From the NCBI GenBank assembly GCA_021772435.1, contig JAJFLZ010000039.1, forward strand, positions 1-48,465: 48,465 nucleotides of DNA. Direction: 5' to 3'. Below are positions 16,629 through 24,909 of the stretch, piece after piece. This stretch comes from Chlamydiota bacterium. Its GTDB lineage: Bacteria > Chlamydiota > Chlamydiia > Chlamydiales > JACKPQ01. The notes under the pieces were generated by a model. That model worked only from the letters and a program-made list of their open reading frames with translations. It did no database searches and was not told the DNA's origin. The first letter of the stretch is position 1. Each line of letters starts with the position of its first letter. A program made the position numbers and the translations under genes.

Positions 16629-16799
16629 TAACCTGAACTCTTTCGTTTTGATTGTTTAGATTTAGAGCAGATTAGGTGACAGATTGTGCCATTTTTTGCG
16701 ATTCTATAGCCAAGGCGCTATAGATGAGCACAAAAAGGGTGCAAGATGGCGGCTAAGATGCGCGGAAGATAAATGATATAAACGAAAGAGTTCAGGTTA
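16629..16799. repeat. Complete copy of TIR-bearing small repeat, family 1 (MITE-like)
   Basis: 171-base element with perfect 20-base terminal inverted repeats: TAACCTGAACTCTTTCGTTT at 16629-16648 and its complement at 16780-16799. An internal hairpin TCTATAGC/GCTATAGA (16703-16710 and 16717-16724) is centred on a six-base loop. The right 121 bases recur at 1-110. No protein is encoded. It lies between two convergent genes and its right end touches the stop codon of the autotransporter-like gene, so it may also act as a two-way terminator. No clear target-site duplication is visible. Confidence 0.85.
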
Positions 16800-18839
16800 T
16801 TATGGGCAAGGCGTTCCAAAAGGTACAATCGTGATCGGACCACCAAGGATAGCTGTTGTCCCCTGATTGCCTAGTTGTGATACCTGGTAGGCACTTTGAA
16901 CACCCGATTGGTTATCAAAGCCGAAACCTACGCTACTGACACCAGCAAAGTTGTTGAGGATATCTAAACAAACTTGTGAGCCCACGTTCCCTTGAATCGT
17001 AAAACCACCACCTGTGCTCAAAGCAAAGTTATTTGAAATGGTAGCTTCTAGTCGGCTATCCATTTCTCCAAAAAAATCAGCTCCTGCATTGTGATTTTGC
17101 ATGATATTTCCCTGGAAGTTTAAACTAACAGGTCCTTGAGGAAATCCACCAGAGATTAATCCCACTTGAAAACCTGAAATATTTGGCCCGAGTAGTTGGT
17201 TATTTAAAATATTAAAAGTCCCAAGTCCAGTAACTACATCTTTGTTTACAACTAGATCTAGTGTCGTCGCATTACGAGCAGTGTTGCCGCTAACTGTGAC
17301 AACAGATGTACCGCTGATTAACGATGCAATGCTAAAAGCAATATTGCCTCCTTGCCCATTGCTATCGTTATTTTTAATAAAACCTACACTTCCAGACGGA
17401 GCGAACAAACCGATATCAAAATTACCTCCAGGACCCACTAGCGCATTAGATCTTAGCTGATTATTTTCAATAAATTTAACTCCACTATTCATCGATGTCC
17501 CTAAAGCCCCTGTAGCATCGATCCCGATAGTTTGGCAGTTTTCAACGATATTGTTTGTAATCACAAATGTCCCTGCTAATCCCTGGTCGCTAAAACCAAT
17601 TGCTGTTGAACTGACAAGGTGAATCCCGTTGATTGTGCACATCTGGTCATAATCGATTTGGTTGCTGAGTTTTGGCATGACTCCTGGAGTTTGCGCAGCT
17701 AAATAGAAATGACCTAAATTCAACCGATGGCCAGAGCCTTGCAATATTTGCCCTGGCTTCATGGTCAAACCCGCATCTTGCCCCGTTGTTGTACCATCGC
17801 CAGTAAAAACATAAATAATTTCATTGGCTTTAGATGCATTTTGTGCAGCTAACAAGGTGGCATATGGATCTTCAAATGTCCCAATGCTACCAGAGGTGTT
17901 GCTAACATATAGCACGTGATAGGGCAATCCAGTCGCTGGATTGATGAGGCGCTGTTTTGTGGTTTTTTGCTGGATTGGAATAATTTCCTGGCGCACGACA
18001 TCTTGTGTCATCAAAGCCATTTGCCTTCCAACTCCTTGACAGGTGCTACTGGGATAGCGCCTGTTCCATCGCTTATTGCCTTGGATGAGATTTGCAGGAC
18101 CCAAAGGATAGCTAAGCGAGATTACGCCCTGAGGATTGAAATGGAAGATGCGATCAAAATAGGTGTCAAAAGCAAGCTCGATACCATCGTAAACTCTAGC
18201 AACTAGCCGCGTTTTTCCACCCCATGCATTTCCAAAATCACATGAACGTATTGACCTGCCAAATAAATAATACGACCCCAAAGCCAGATATAGATTAATC
18301 GGATCTCTCAAAATGGGAAAACCCACTTCCATATCAATGTTGGGAAGGACAGCACGCAAGCGGGATTGATAAAAAAGGCTAGATTCTTCAGGGATTAGCG
18401 ATGGTGAATCGTAGGTTAAGTGTGTGCCCGCAAATGGAATGTAACCATTTGCTCTAAAATCGATGTTTTGACTTAATGCTTCAAGACCAAGTCCAAATTG
18501 GTAAGCATTTTGTTTCCCTAAGTCACGAAAATCAAAGTAAAAATTTCCGCCGAGCGCCCAGCTATTTGGATCTAGTAAATAGCGCATCCCGATGCCTAGG
18601 TTAGTAGCAAATGTTCCGTTGTTGAGGATGTGACCTCTAGCATCTAAAAAAGGTTGGAAGGATTTTACCCAGTTAGGGGTTAGAAAAGTTTCTAAAGTCG
18701 TATAGCCGGTGTCATATCCAACACCGCCATGCTCGCGGTGTTTGGCAACACCTCTGTTTGTCGACCCTTGGATACACGTATCCTCTGCAAAAAGCGCAAT
18801 TGAACATAGGATATAACAAGTTATCAACCAGGTTTTCAT
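16800..18839 (-). CDS. Inverse-autotransporter-like outer-membrane protein with beta-helix passenger
   Basis: 679-residue secreted protein. A Sec signal peptide (MKTWLITCYILCSIALFA) is followed by about 240 residues of alternating strands with barrel-like features (GVGYDTGYTTLETFLTP, FATNLGIGMRYLLDPNSWALGGNFYFDFRD, GVISLSYPLGP), as in the N-terminal barrel of intimin/invasin-type inverse autotransporters. From about residue 300 the sequence is Asn/Gly/Ser-rich with repeating strand-turn units (ISNNFALSTGGGF, SGNTARN, NFQGNIMQNHNAG) typical of a right-handed parallel beta-helix. Likely an outer-membrane surface protein. Exact family is inferred from pattern, not alignment. The family 1 repeat abuts its stop codon. 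Confidence 0.75.
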   Translation of the reverse strand: MKTWLITCYILCSIALFAEDTCIQGSTNRGVAKHREHGGVGYDTGYTTLETFLTPNWVKSFQPFLDARGHILNNGTFATNLGIGMRYLLDPNSWALGGNFYFDFRDLGKQNAYQFGLGLEALSQNIDFRANGYIPFAGTHLTYDSPSLIPEESSLFYQSRLRAVLPNIDMEVGFPILRDPINLYLALGSYYLFGRSIRSCDFGNAWGGKTRLVARVYDGIELAFDTYFDRIFHFNPQGVISLSYPLGPANLIQGNKRWNRRYPSSTCQGVGRQMALMTQDVVRQEIIPIQQKTTKQRLINPATGLPYHVLYVSNTSGSIGTFEDPYATLLAAQNASKANEIIYVFTGDGTTTGQDAGLTMKPGQILQGSGHRLNLGHFYLAAQTPGVMPKLSNQIDYDQMCTINGIHLVSSTAIGFSDQGLAGTFVITNNIVENCQTIGIDATGALGTSMNSGVKFIENNQLRSNALVGPGGNFDIGLFAPSGSVGFIKNNDSNGQGGNIAFSIASLISGTSVVTVSGNTARNATTLDLVVNKDVVTGLGTFNILNNQLLGPNISGFQVGLISGGFPQGPVSLNFQGNIMQNHNAGADFFGEMDSRLEATISNNFALSTGGGFTIQGNVGSQVCLDILNNFAGVSSVGFGFDNQSGVQSAYQVSQLGNQGTTAILGGPITIVPFGTPCP

Positions 18840-18894
18840 GAAGATCCTTCTATAAAATTAAGTACTATCTACATAGCCTATATGTAGACGCAAG

Positions 18895-19803
18895 TCAAGC
18901 CACTTGTGCAAGAGTCATTTTACATTGCTCGACCGCTTCAACTGGAATATCGGGCGACATGCCATGGCCGAGATTGAAGATGAAGCCTGGCTCCCCTTCC
19001 ATCGACTGTAATATTTCGTCTAGATGTCTTTGGATTTCTTCCGCAGGCTGTTTGAGCACTTCTGGGTTAAGATTTCCCTGTACGGCGATGTGTTTGGGAA
19101 CGCGCGCTCGCACTTCGCTAATGGGCAAATCCCAATCAAAGCCAATGCCTGTCGGCTCTAAGCTTACGAGCTCATCAATCAGATGACATGAGCCGCGCGT
19201 AAAAACGATGGTGGGAAATGGTCGAATGGCATCTAGAATGGTTTTTAGGACAGGAAGAATGCGTGATTTGAATTCCGCTTTAGGCAAATGACCAGCCCAC
19301 GAGTCAAAAATTTGAATCGCATCGACGCCTGCATCAATTTGCATTTTCAAGTACTGAATTGTCCCATCAATGAGCGCATCTTGATCGATATGCGTTTGCA
19401 GATATTTACCAACGGTGTACGGACCGCCACAAAAGCCGATTAATGGCACTTGCAGCTCTTTTTTGAGCTTGTGAATTGTCTTTTTGACATGATCCAATTG
19501 ATCGATATCAAATGGAAGCGCCTGACCTGTTACTTTTGGGCCTCCATCAAAGGTTACATCGAGTCCAAAGCCAGCACACGGCGTGAGGATATCAGCAAAA
19601 AGTATGGCCGCATCAAAACCAAAGCGACGGATGGGCTGCAGGGTGATCTCTGCAGCAATGGATGGTGTGGTAAACATTTTCTCAAGCGGAGTTTCTGCTC
19701 GAATGGCGCGGTACTCAGGCAGGTAACGCCCTGCCTGGCGCATAAACCACATGGGCGGGCGGCCCTCATTTTTGCAATGGAGCGCGTCTAAAAACCGGCT
19801 CAC
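18895..19803 (-). CDS. hemE: Uroporphyrinogen decarboxylase
   Basis: 302-residue HemE removing four carboxyls from uroporphyrinogen III. The signature PPMWFMRQAGRYLPEYRAIR is at the start, followed by the catalytic Asp in AAILFADILTP, GFCGGPYT, QIFDSWAGHL and the closing FNLGHGMSPDIP. It is a little shorter than typical (about 340-355) because the N-terminus is compact. It overlaps tkt by four bases (19800-19803), so the two are co-translated. With hemC, D, F and G, it makes five late heme-pathway genes in this window. Confidence 0.96.
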   Translation of the reverse strand: MSRFLDALHCKNEGRPPMWFMRQAGRYLPEYRAIRAETPLEKMFTTPSIAAEITLQPIRRFGFDAAILFADILTPCAGFGLDVTFDGGPKVTGQALPFDIDQLDHVKKTIHKLKKELQVPLIGFCGGPYTVGKYLQTHIDQDALIDGTIQYLKMQIDAGVDAIQIFDSWAGHLPKAEFKSRILPVLKTILDAIRPFPTIVFTRGSCHLIDELVSLEPTGIGFDWDLPISEVRARVPKHIAVQGNLNPEVLKQPAEEIQRHLDEILQSMEGEPGFIFNLGHGMSPDIPVEAVEQCKMTLAQVA

Positions 19804-21785
19804 ATAATCCTGCTTAAGATCGAATCAACTGTAAAGCCAAATTCGTTTGCTAAATCACTCTGCGGCGCAGACAGACCAAATGATTCCATGCAGATAGCAA
19901 TACCTTCCGGGCCAATGTAGCGCTCCCAACCCATGGCAACGCCAGCTTCGATCGATACTCTTTGCCCCAAATCTCCACCAATGACCGCTTGTTTGTAGTC
20001 ATCGCTTTGCGCTTCGAAAACTTTCCAGCAGGGCATGGAAATCACGCGTACATGCTTGCCACGTTTTTCTAGCTCACCTGCCACATCAAGCGCCAGCTGC
20101 ACTTCAGATCCGGTTGCAAATAGCGTGAAGTCGGGTTTTTGTTGTTCTTTTTGGAGAATGTAGGCGCCTTTGGATACGCCGTCTTTGTAGGATACGTTTG
20201 TCTTTTGCAGAACACGCAAGTTTTGGCGAGAGAGAATAATCGCTGTCGGCCCTTTGTAGGTTAAGGCCGAGAGCCAAGCACCTTTGACTTCGTGCGCGTC
20301 AGCCGGGCGAAAAACGTGGAGGTTTGGAATCGCACGCAGCGCTGCGTAGTGTTCAATCGGCTGGTGAGTGGGGCCATCCTCACCCAAAAAGACCGAGTCG
20401 TGCGTAAATTGATAAATCACATGATAGCGAGATAGAGAAGCTAGGCGAATGGCGTTGCGCATGTAGTCAGAAAATGTCAAAAATGTGCCGATGTAGGGCA
20501 TCAAAAAGCCTGTGAGCGATATGCCATTGGCAGCAGCTGACATCCCAAATTCACGGATGCCGTATTTGATATTGCGCCCCTTAAAGTTGCCCGGTTCAAT
20601 CAGCGGATATTCTTTCATCATGGTGCTATCAGACCCAGAAAGATCAGCTGATCCACCGATTAAAAACGGCAAATCTTTGCCCAAAATTTCAAGGCAAGCT
20701 TGTGAGGCTTTTCTCCCCGAAATGGACTCGCCAAATTCAGCAGCACTCAATTGTTCTTCTAGATCTTCAGGTAGCGTCTTGTGCTCCATTTTTTGGTAGT
20801 CAGAAAATAATTCAGGATGCCCTTTTTTCCACGCATCAAAGCTGCGATTCCACTCATCTTCTTTTTGCTGATCTTCTTTTAGCTTTGCAGCAAAGTAGTC
20901 AATAACAGCTTGTGGAATGTAAAATGGCTCCTCAGGGATATCTAACGCTTCTTTTGTTAGTTTGATCTCTTCTTCCCCAAGCGGCGATCCGTGCACTTTA
21001 TGCGTACCAGCTTTGTTAGGTGAGCCTTTTCCAATTGTAGTGTGCATAGTGATGAATACAGGCTTGTTTTGAGATTCACGCACATCAGTCAATAAGCTAT
21101 GTAGCGCATCGAGATCGTGTCCATCCACCTCATACGTCTCCCATCCATAGGCTCGGTATCTTGCTGCCACATCTTCTGAGCAGCTTTGCGCCAAGGGTCC
21201 ATCCAATGTGATTTTATTTGAGTCGTGAATAAGGACTAGGTTATCCAATTTCAAATGGGCAGCCAGACCCGACGCCTCATGGGACACACCTTCTTGCAAA
21301 CACCCATCCCCTGCCAAACAGTATACCTTACCCTGAAACGGCGCAAAATCATTTGTATTAAATTTGGTCGATAGAACTTTCATTCCAAGGGCCATACCCA
21401 CAGCATTACCAATTCCTTGCCCAAGCGGTCCCGTTGTCGCTTCCACGCCATCGGTATCTCCATATTCTGGATGGCCAGGGGTCTGTGAATGCAACTGGCG
21501 AAATCGTTTGATTTCATCAAGCGACAAGTCAAAACCCGCTAAGTGTAAACACGAATAAATCCATGCTGATCCATGACCGGCAGACAGCACAAACCGATCA
21601 CGCCCAGCCCACTTAGAGTGCTTGGGATTATGATTTAGAAAGTAGCCGTAGAGGTAAGCGCCCAATTCCGCGCAGCCAAGTGGCAATCCGGGATGACCCG
21701 AGTTAGCTTTTTCTACAGCATCGATCGATAGGCCCCGAATCGTTTTAGCAACTTTAGCAAGTATTTTGCGCTCATCATCATTCAT
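19800..21785 (-). CDS. tkt: Transketolase
   Basis: 661-residue thiamine-diphosphate enzyme of the pentose-phosphate pathway. It shows SIDAVEKANSGHPGLPLG, the ThDP motif GDGCLQEGVSHEASGLAAHLKLDNLVLIHDSN, and the pyrimidine-domain stretch REFGMSAAANGISL with THDSVFLGEDGPTHQPIEH. Length is standard. GGGAG precedes the ATG by seven bases. The neighbourhood tkt-alaS-mfd-hemE is the chlamydial arrangement as I recall it. Confidence 0.97.
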   Translation of the reverse strand: MNDDERKILAKVAKTIRGLSIDAVEKANSGHPGLPLGCAELGAYLYGYFLNHNPKHSKWAGRDRFVLSAGHGSAWIYSCLHLAGFDLSLDEIKRFRQLHSQTPGHPEYGDTDGVEATTGPLGQGIGNAVGMALGMKVLSTKFNTNDFAPFQGKVYCLAGDGCLQEGVSHEASGLAAHLKLDNLVLIHDSNKITLDGPLAQSCSEDVAARYRAYGWETYEVDGHDLDALHSLLTDVRESQNKPVFITMHTTIGKGSPNKAGTHKVHGSPLGEEEIKLTKEALDIPEEPFYIPQAVIDYFAAKLKEDQQKEDEWNRSFDAWKKGHPELFSDYQKMEHKTLPEDLEEQLSAAEFGESISGRKASQACLEILGKDLPFLIGGSADLSGSDSTMMKEYPLIEPGNFKGRNIKYGIREFGMSAAANGISLTGFLMPYIGTFLTFSDYMRNAIRLASLSRYHVIYQFTHDSVFLGEDGPTHQPIEHYAALRAIPNLHVFRPADAHEVKGAWLSALTYKGPTAIILSRQNLRVLQKTNVSYKDGVSKGAYILQKEQQKPDFTLFATGSEVQLALDVAGELEKRGKHVRVISMPCWKVFEAQSDDYKQAVIGGDLGQRVSIEAGVAMGWERYIGPEGIAICMESFGLSAPQSDLANEFGFTVDSILSRIM

Positions 21786-21898
21786 GTTTTTCTCCCGTTG
21801 ATCTACCCTTTTTACTCTACAAGACCAGTAAATGCAAACACAAATATAGAGAAGAAAAACGATCAGCTCAATCCACTACTGACAAAAAATAGGCTTCT

Positions 21899-22282
21899 TT
21901 GCATAATCGTGGCCAAAATTTTAAATGGAATGATGAGGACATGAAAAGAGTTTCTGACAAAGCCTATGCTGCTACACCTGAAGCTAGATACCCAAGACAA
22001 CAAACGACAACGCAACTCATCTCAGAAATCCAAGCTAGAGCGTCTTGTCAGCTATTTGAACCAGACGCGCTAAGGAAACCTTTAGACTCTTTGCCTGAAG
22101 TAGATAATAGGCCCTACGCGCCTACGCCTAATAAACGCTCGGAAGCGCAGGTTCAAGCCTTGGAGCGCATATACGACTTAGGAACAAAGGCTGGCATCAT
22201 ATCTGAGGGTGAAGTTCCCCGTTACCCCACAGGCAGGCGTTTATCGACACCGGAAAAGCTCTGCCAAAAAAAATCCGATTAA
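21899..22282 (+). CDS. Small hydrophilic protein of unknown function
   Basis: Up to 127 residues, charged, with no signal peptide, membrane segment or recognised domain. TTG at 21899 gives the longest form; ATG 21941 (MKRVSDKAYAAT) is an alternative but has GAGGA only a base upstream. The body is rich in Pro, Gln and Arg (AATPEARYPRQQTTTQLISEIQARASCQLFEPDA) and lacks strong secondary-structure signals. It lies between the divergent tkt and the alaS gene, ending 14 bases before alaS, so it may be co-transcribed with alaS. It could be a lineage-specific protein. Confidence 0.55.
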   Translation: MHNRGQNFKWNDEDMKRVSDKAYAATPEARYPRQQTTTQLISEIQARASCQLFEPDALRKPLDSLPEVDNRPYAPTPNKRSEAQVQALERIYDLGTKAGIISEGEVPRYPTGRRLSTPEKLCQKKSD

Positions 22283-22296
22283 TGTAGCATAGGTGG

Positions 22297-24909
22297 ATGC
22301 GTACAAACGATCTTAGAAAAAAGTTTCTTGAATATTTCAAGGCCAAAGGGCATACCATTGTCCCCTCATCACCTACAGTCCCTCACGATGACCCTACACT
22401 GCTGTTTATCAATGCGGGCATGAACCAGTTTAAAGATGTTTTTTTGGGCAAAACCAAGCGGGATTATACTAGAGCTACATCGTCTCAAAAATGCATACGC
22501 GTGGGCGGCAAGCACAACGATCTCGATAATGTCGGTCACACCTCACGCCATATGACGTTTTTTGAGATGCTCGGCAACTTTTCGTTTGGCGATTATTTCA
22601 AAAAAGAAGCTATCGCCATGGCCTTTGAAGTAACAACAGAAATTTTTAATTTTGCGCCTGATCAGTTTTGGGTCTCGATTTTTGAAACCGATGATGAGGC
22701 TTTTGAGCTGTGGAAAGCTCATATGCCAGAAAACCGCATCGTCCGCTTTGGAGAATCTGAAAATTTTTGGTCTATGGGCGATACCGGCCCGTGCGGTCCC
22801 TGCTCTGAAATTCTGTTCGACCGCGGAGAAAAATACGGCAACGCGACAACTCCTCTTGATGATCCCAGCGGCGAGCGCTATCTTGAATTCTGGAACTTGG
22901 TTTTCATGCAATTTAACCGCGATGCCTCTGGAAAAGAAACGCCGCTTGCAGCGCAATCTGTCGATACAGGCGCTGGCCTAGAGCGCGTAGCGATGCTCCA
23001 AGAAGGTGTTAACACCGTTTTTGAAACTGATATATTGCGCGCGCTGATAGGCGATGTCGAAAAGTTATCTGGTAAATCATACAACCGCGAGCCCGCTTTT
23101 CACGTTGTTGCCGATCACCTTCGCTCACTTTCCTTCGCTATCGCCGATGGAGCGCAACCGAGCAATATCGAGCGCGGCTATGTGCTGCGCAAAATCCTGC
23201 GCCGCGCTGTGCGCTACGCAAGACTTCTCGATTTAAACAAACCCTTCATGGCAAAGCTTGTGCCAACGCTAGTTGACCACATGGGAGACAGTTTCCCTGA
23301 ACTTAAAAATGCTGGGGATCGCATTGCTGAGATTCTCACACTTGAGGAAGAAGGTTTTATACGCACGCTCAAACGGGGCGGTAACATCTTAAATTCGATC
23401 ATCGAAAAAGCACAAAAATCCGATCGCCACATCAGCGGCGCTGATGCCTTCAAACTCAAAGACACATACGGTTTTCCTCTCGAAGAAATTTTACTGCTCG
23501 CTAAAGACCACGATCTGACTGTCAATCTCGATCAGTACGATGTTTTGGAAAATGAGGCGCGCCAAAAATCTAAGCAAGCGCATAAAAAACACGCTCAAGA
23601 AGCTGAAGAGAGCCAGTTTGCCACGTTTGTAGAAAAACATGGCACATGCGAGTTTATCGGTTTTGATAGCTTAGAAGGTGAAGGCTCTGTTTTGGGCCTG
23701 GTTGCAAACGGCCAATTCGTCGAAAAAATGGAAGCTGGCACCGAGGGGATGGTCATTTTAAATCAGACGCCCTTTTACCCAGAAAAAGGTGGTCAGGTTG
23801 GCGACCACGGAGCACTCACGCATAAAGACGCGCATTTTAAGGTCACTGATTGCATCGAGCCCTACCCGGGGGTGATTGCCCACGTTGGCAAACTCACTGA
23901 AGGTGTGATCATCGAGTCTGAACCACTACTTGCCAATGTCGAGCCTGCGCGCCGCACAAAAACTGCTGCCCATCACACCGCAACGCATCTTTTGCAATGG
24001 GCCCTGCTCGAAGTTTTAGGCCCGCACATCGGCCAAGCAGGATCTCTAGTGACACCCGACCGCCTGCGCTTTGATTTTAATCATCACAAAGCTGTCACAC
24101 CAGATGAAATCCGCGAAATCGAAAAGCTGATCAATACGCGCATCCGCGAAAACGCTGACCTAGACACCTACGAGCTCGACTACCAAGACCTGCAAAAGCG
24201 CACTGATATCAAGCAATTTTTCGGTGATAAGTACGGAGCTGTGGTGCGCGTTGTAGATATCGGCGGCTATTCCAAAGAGCTCTGCGGCGGCACGCATGTG
24301 TCCAACTTGCACGACATTGGCCTGTTTCGCATTGCCAAGGAGAGCAGCATCGCAGCTGGCGTGCGCCGCATCGAGGCAGTGACAGGTGAGGCTGCTGAAA
24401 ATCTCATGTATGCTCATGAAGATCAGCTATCTCAAACCGCAACGCACCTGCAAACGACACCTCCAAAACTCCTCGAAAAAATCGACAGCCTTCTCTCAGA
24501 AACCAAACAACTTAAAGCCGAGCTAAAAGTCTACAAATCGCATGCATTAAAAGGCCTAGCCTCAGAGCTCATCGGAAATGTCGAGACAATAGGTGACATC
24601 TCTGCTGTCATCACCTGTGTCGATGTGGCCGCATCAGAGTTGCAAGAGCTAGCCGAGATAGTGATGAGCCGTCTGCAATCAGGCGTTGTTTGCCTTGGGC
24701 TAAAAGCTGCTGGCAAAGGCCAGCTTCTCATTCGCGTGAGCCCAGATCTTGTCGCCAAAGGCCTCAAGGCTGGAGCTTTCATCAAAGAGCTCGCCCCACT
24801 CATCGGCGGCGGCGGCGGCGGCAAACCAGACAGCGCCCAGGCCGGCGGCAAAAACCCCGAAAAACTTACCCTTGCTTTTGATGCCTTCCGTAAAATCCTG
24901 GCATCTTAA
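22297..24909 (+). CDS. alaS: Alanyl-tRNA synthetase
   Basis: 870-residue class II aminoacyl-tRNA synthetase. N-terminal KFLEYFKAKGHTIVPSSPTVPHDDPTLLFINAGMNQFKDVFLG is characteristic; the editing domain carries HHTATHLLQWAL and the zinc/editing motif CGGTHV; the C-Ala domain ends in GGGGGGKPDSAQAGG, as is usual for AlaRS. Length matches the family. An AGGTGG site directly precedes the ATG. Its 3' end overlaps mfd by 29 bases. Confidence 0.98.
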   Translation: MRTNDLRKKFLEYFKAKGHTIVPSSPTVPHDDPTLLFINAGMNQFKDVFLGKTKRDYTRATSSQKCIRVGGKHNDLDNVGHTSRHMTFFEMLGNFSFGDYFKKEAIAMAFEVTTEIFNFAPDQFWVSIFETDDEAFELWKAHMPENRIVRFGESENFWSMGDTGPCGPCSEILFDRGEKYGNATTPLDDPSGERYLEFWNLVFMQFNRDASGKETPLAAQSVDTGAGLERVAMLQEGVNTVFETDILRALIGDVEKLSGKSYNREPAFHVVADHLRSLSFAIADGAQPSNIERGYVLRKILRRAVRYARLLDLNKPFMAKLVPTLVDHMGDSFPELKNAGDRIAEILTLEEEGFIRTLKRGGNILNSIIEKAQKSDRHISGADAFKLKDTYGFPLEEILLLAKDHDLTVNLDQYDVLENEARQKSKQAHKKHAQEAEESQFATFVEKHGTCEFIGFDSLEGEGSVLGLVANGQFVEKMEAGTEGMVILNQTPFYPEKGGQVGDHGALTHKDAHFKVTDCIEPYPGVIAHVGKLTEGVIIESEPLLANVEPARRTKTAAHHTATHLLQWALLEVLGPHIGQAGSLVTPDRLRFDFNHHKAVTPDEIREIEKLINTRIRENADLDTYELDYQDLQKRTDIKQFFGDKYGAVVRVVDIGGYSKELCGGTHVSNLHDIGLFRIAKESSIAAGVRRIEAVTGEAAENLMYAHEDQLSQTATHLQTTPPKLLEKIDSLLSETKQLKAELKVYKSHALKGLASELIGNVETIGDISAVITCVDVAASELQELAEIVMSRLQSGVVCLGLKAAGKGQLLIRVSPDLVAKGLKAGAFIKELAPLIGGGGGGKPDSAQAGGKNPEKLTLAFDAFRKILAS

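Noticed and set aside
24749..24880. N-terminal extension of mfd
   Set aside because: Ser/Ala/Pro-rich shadow of the alaS glycine-rich end; ATG 24881 gives a normal Mfd start.
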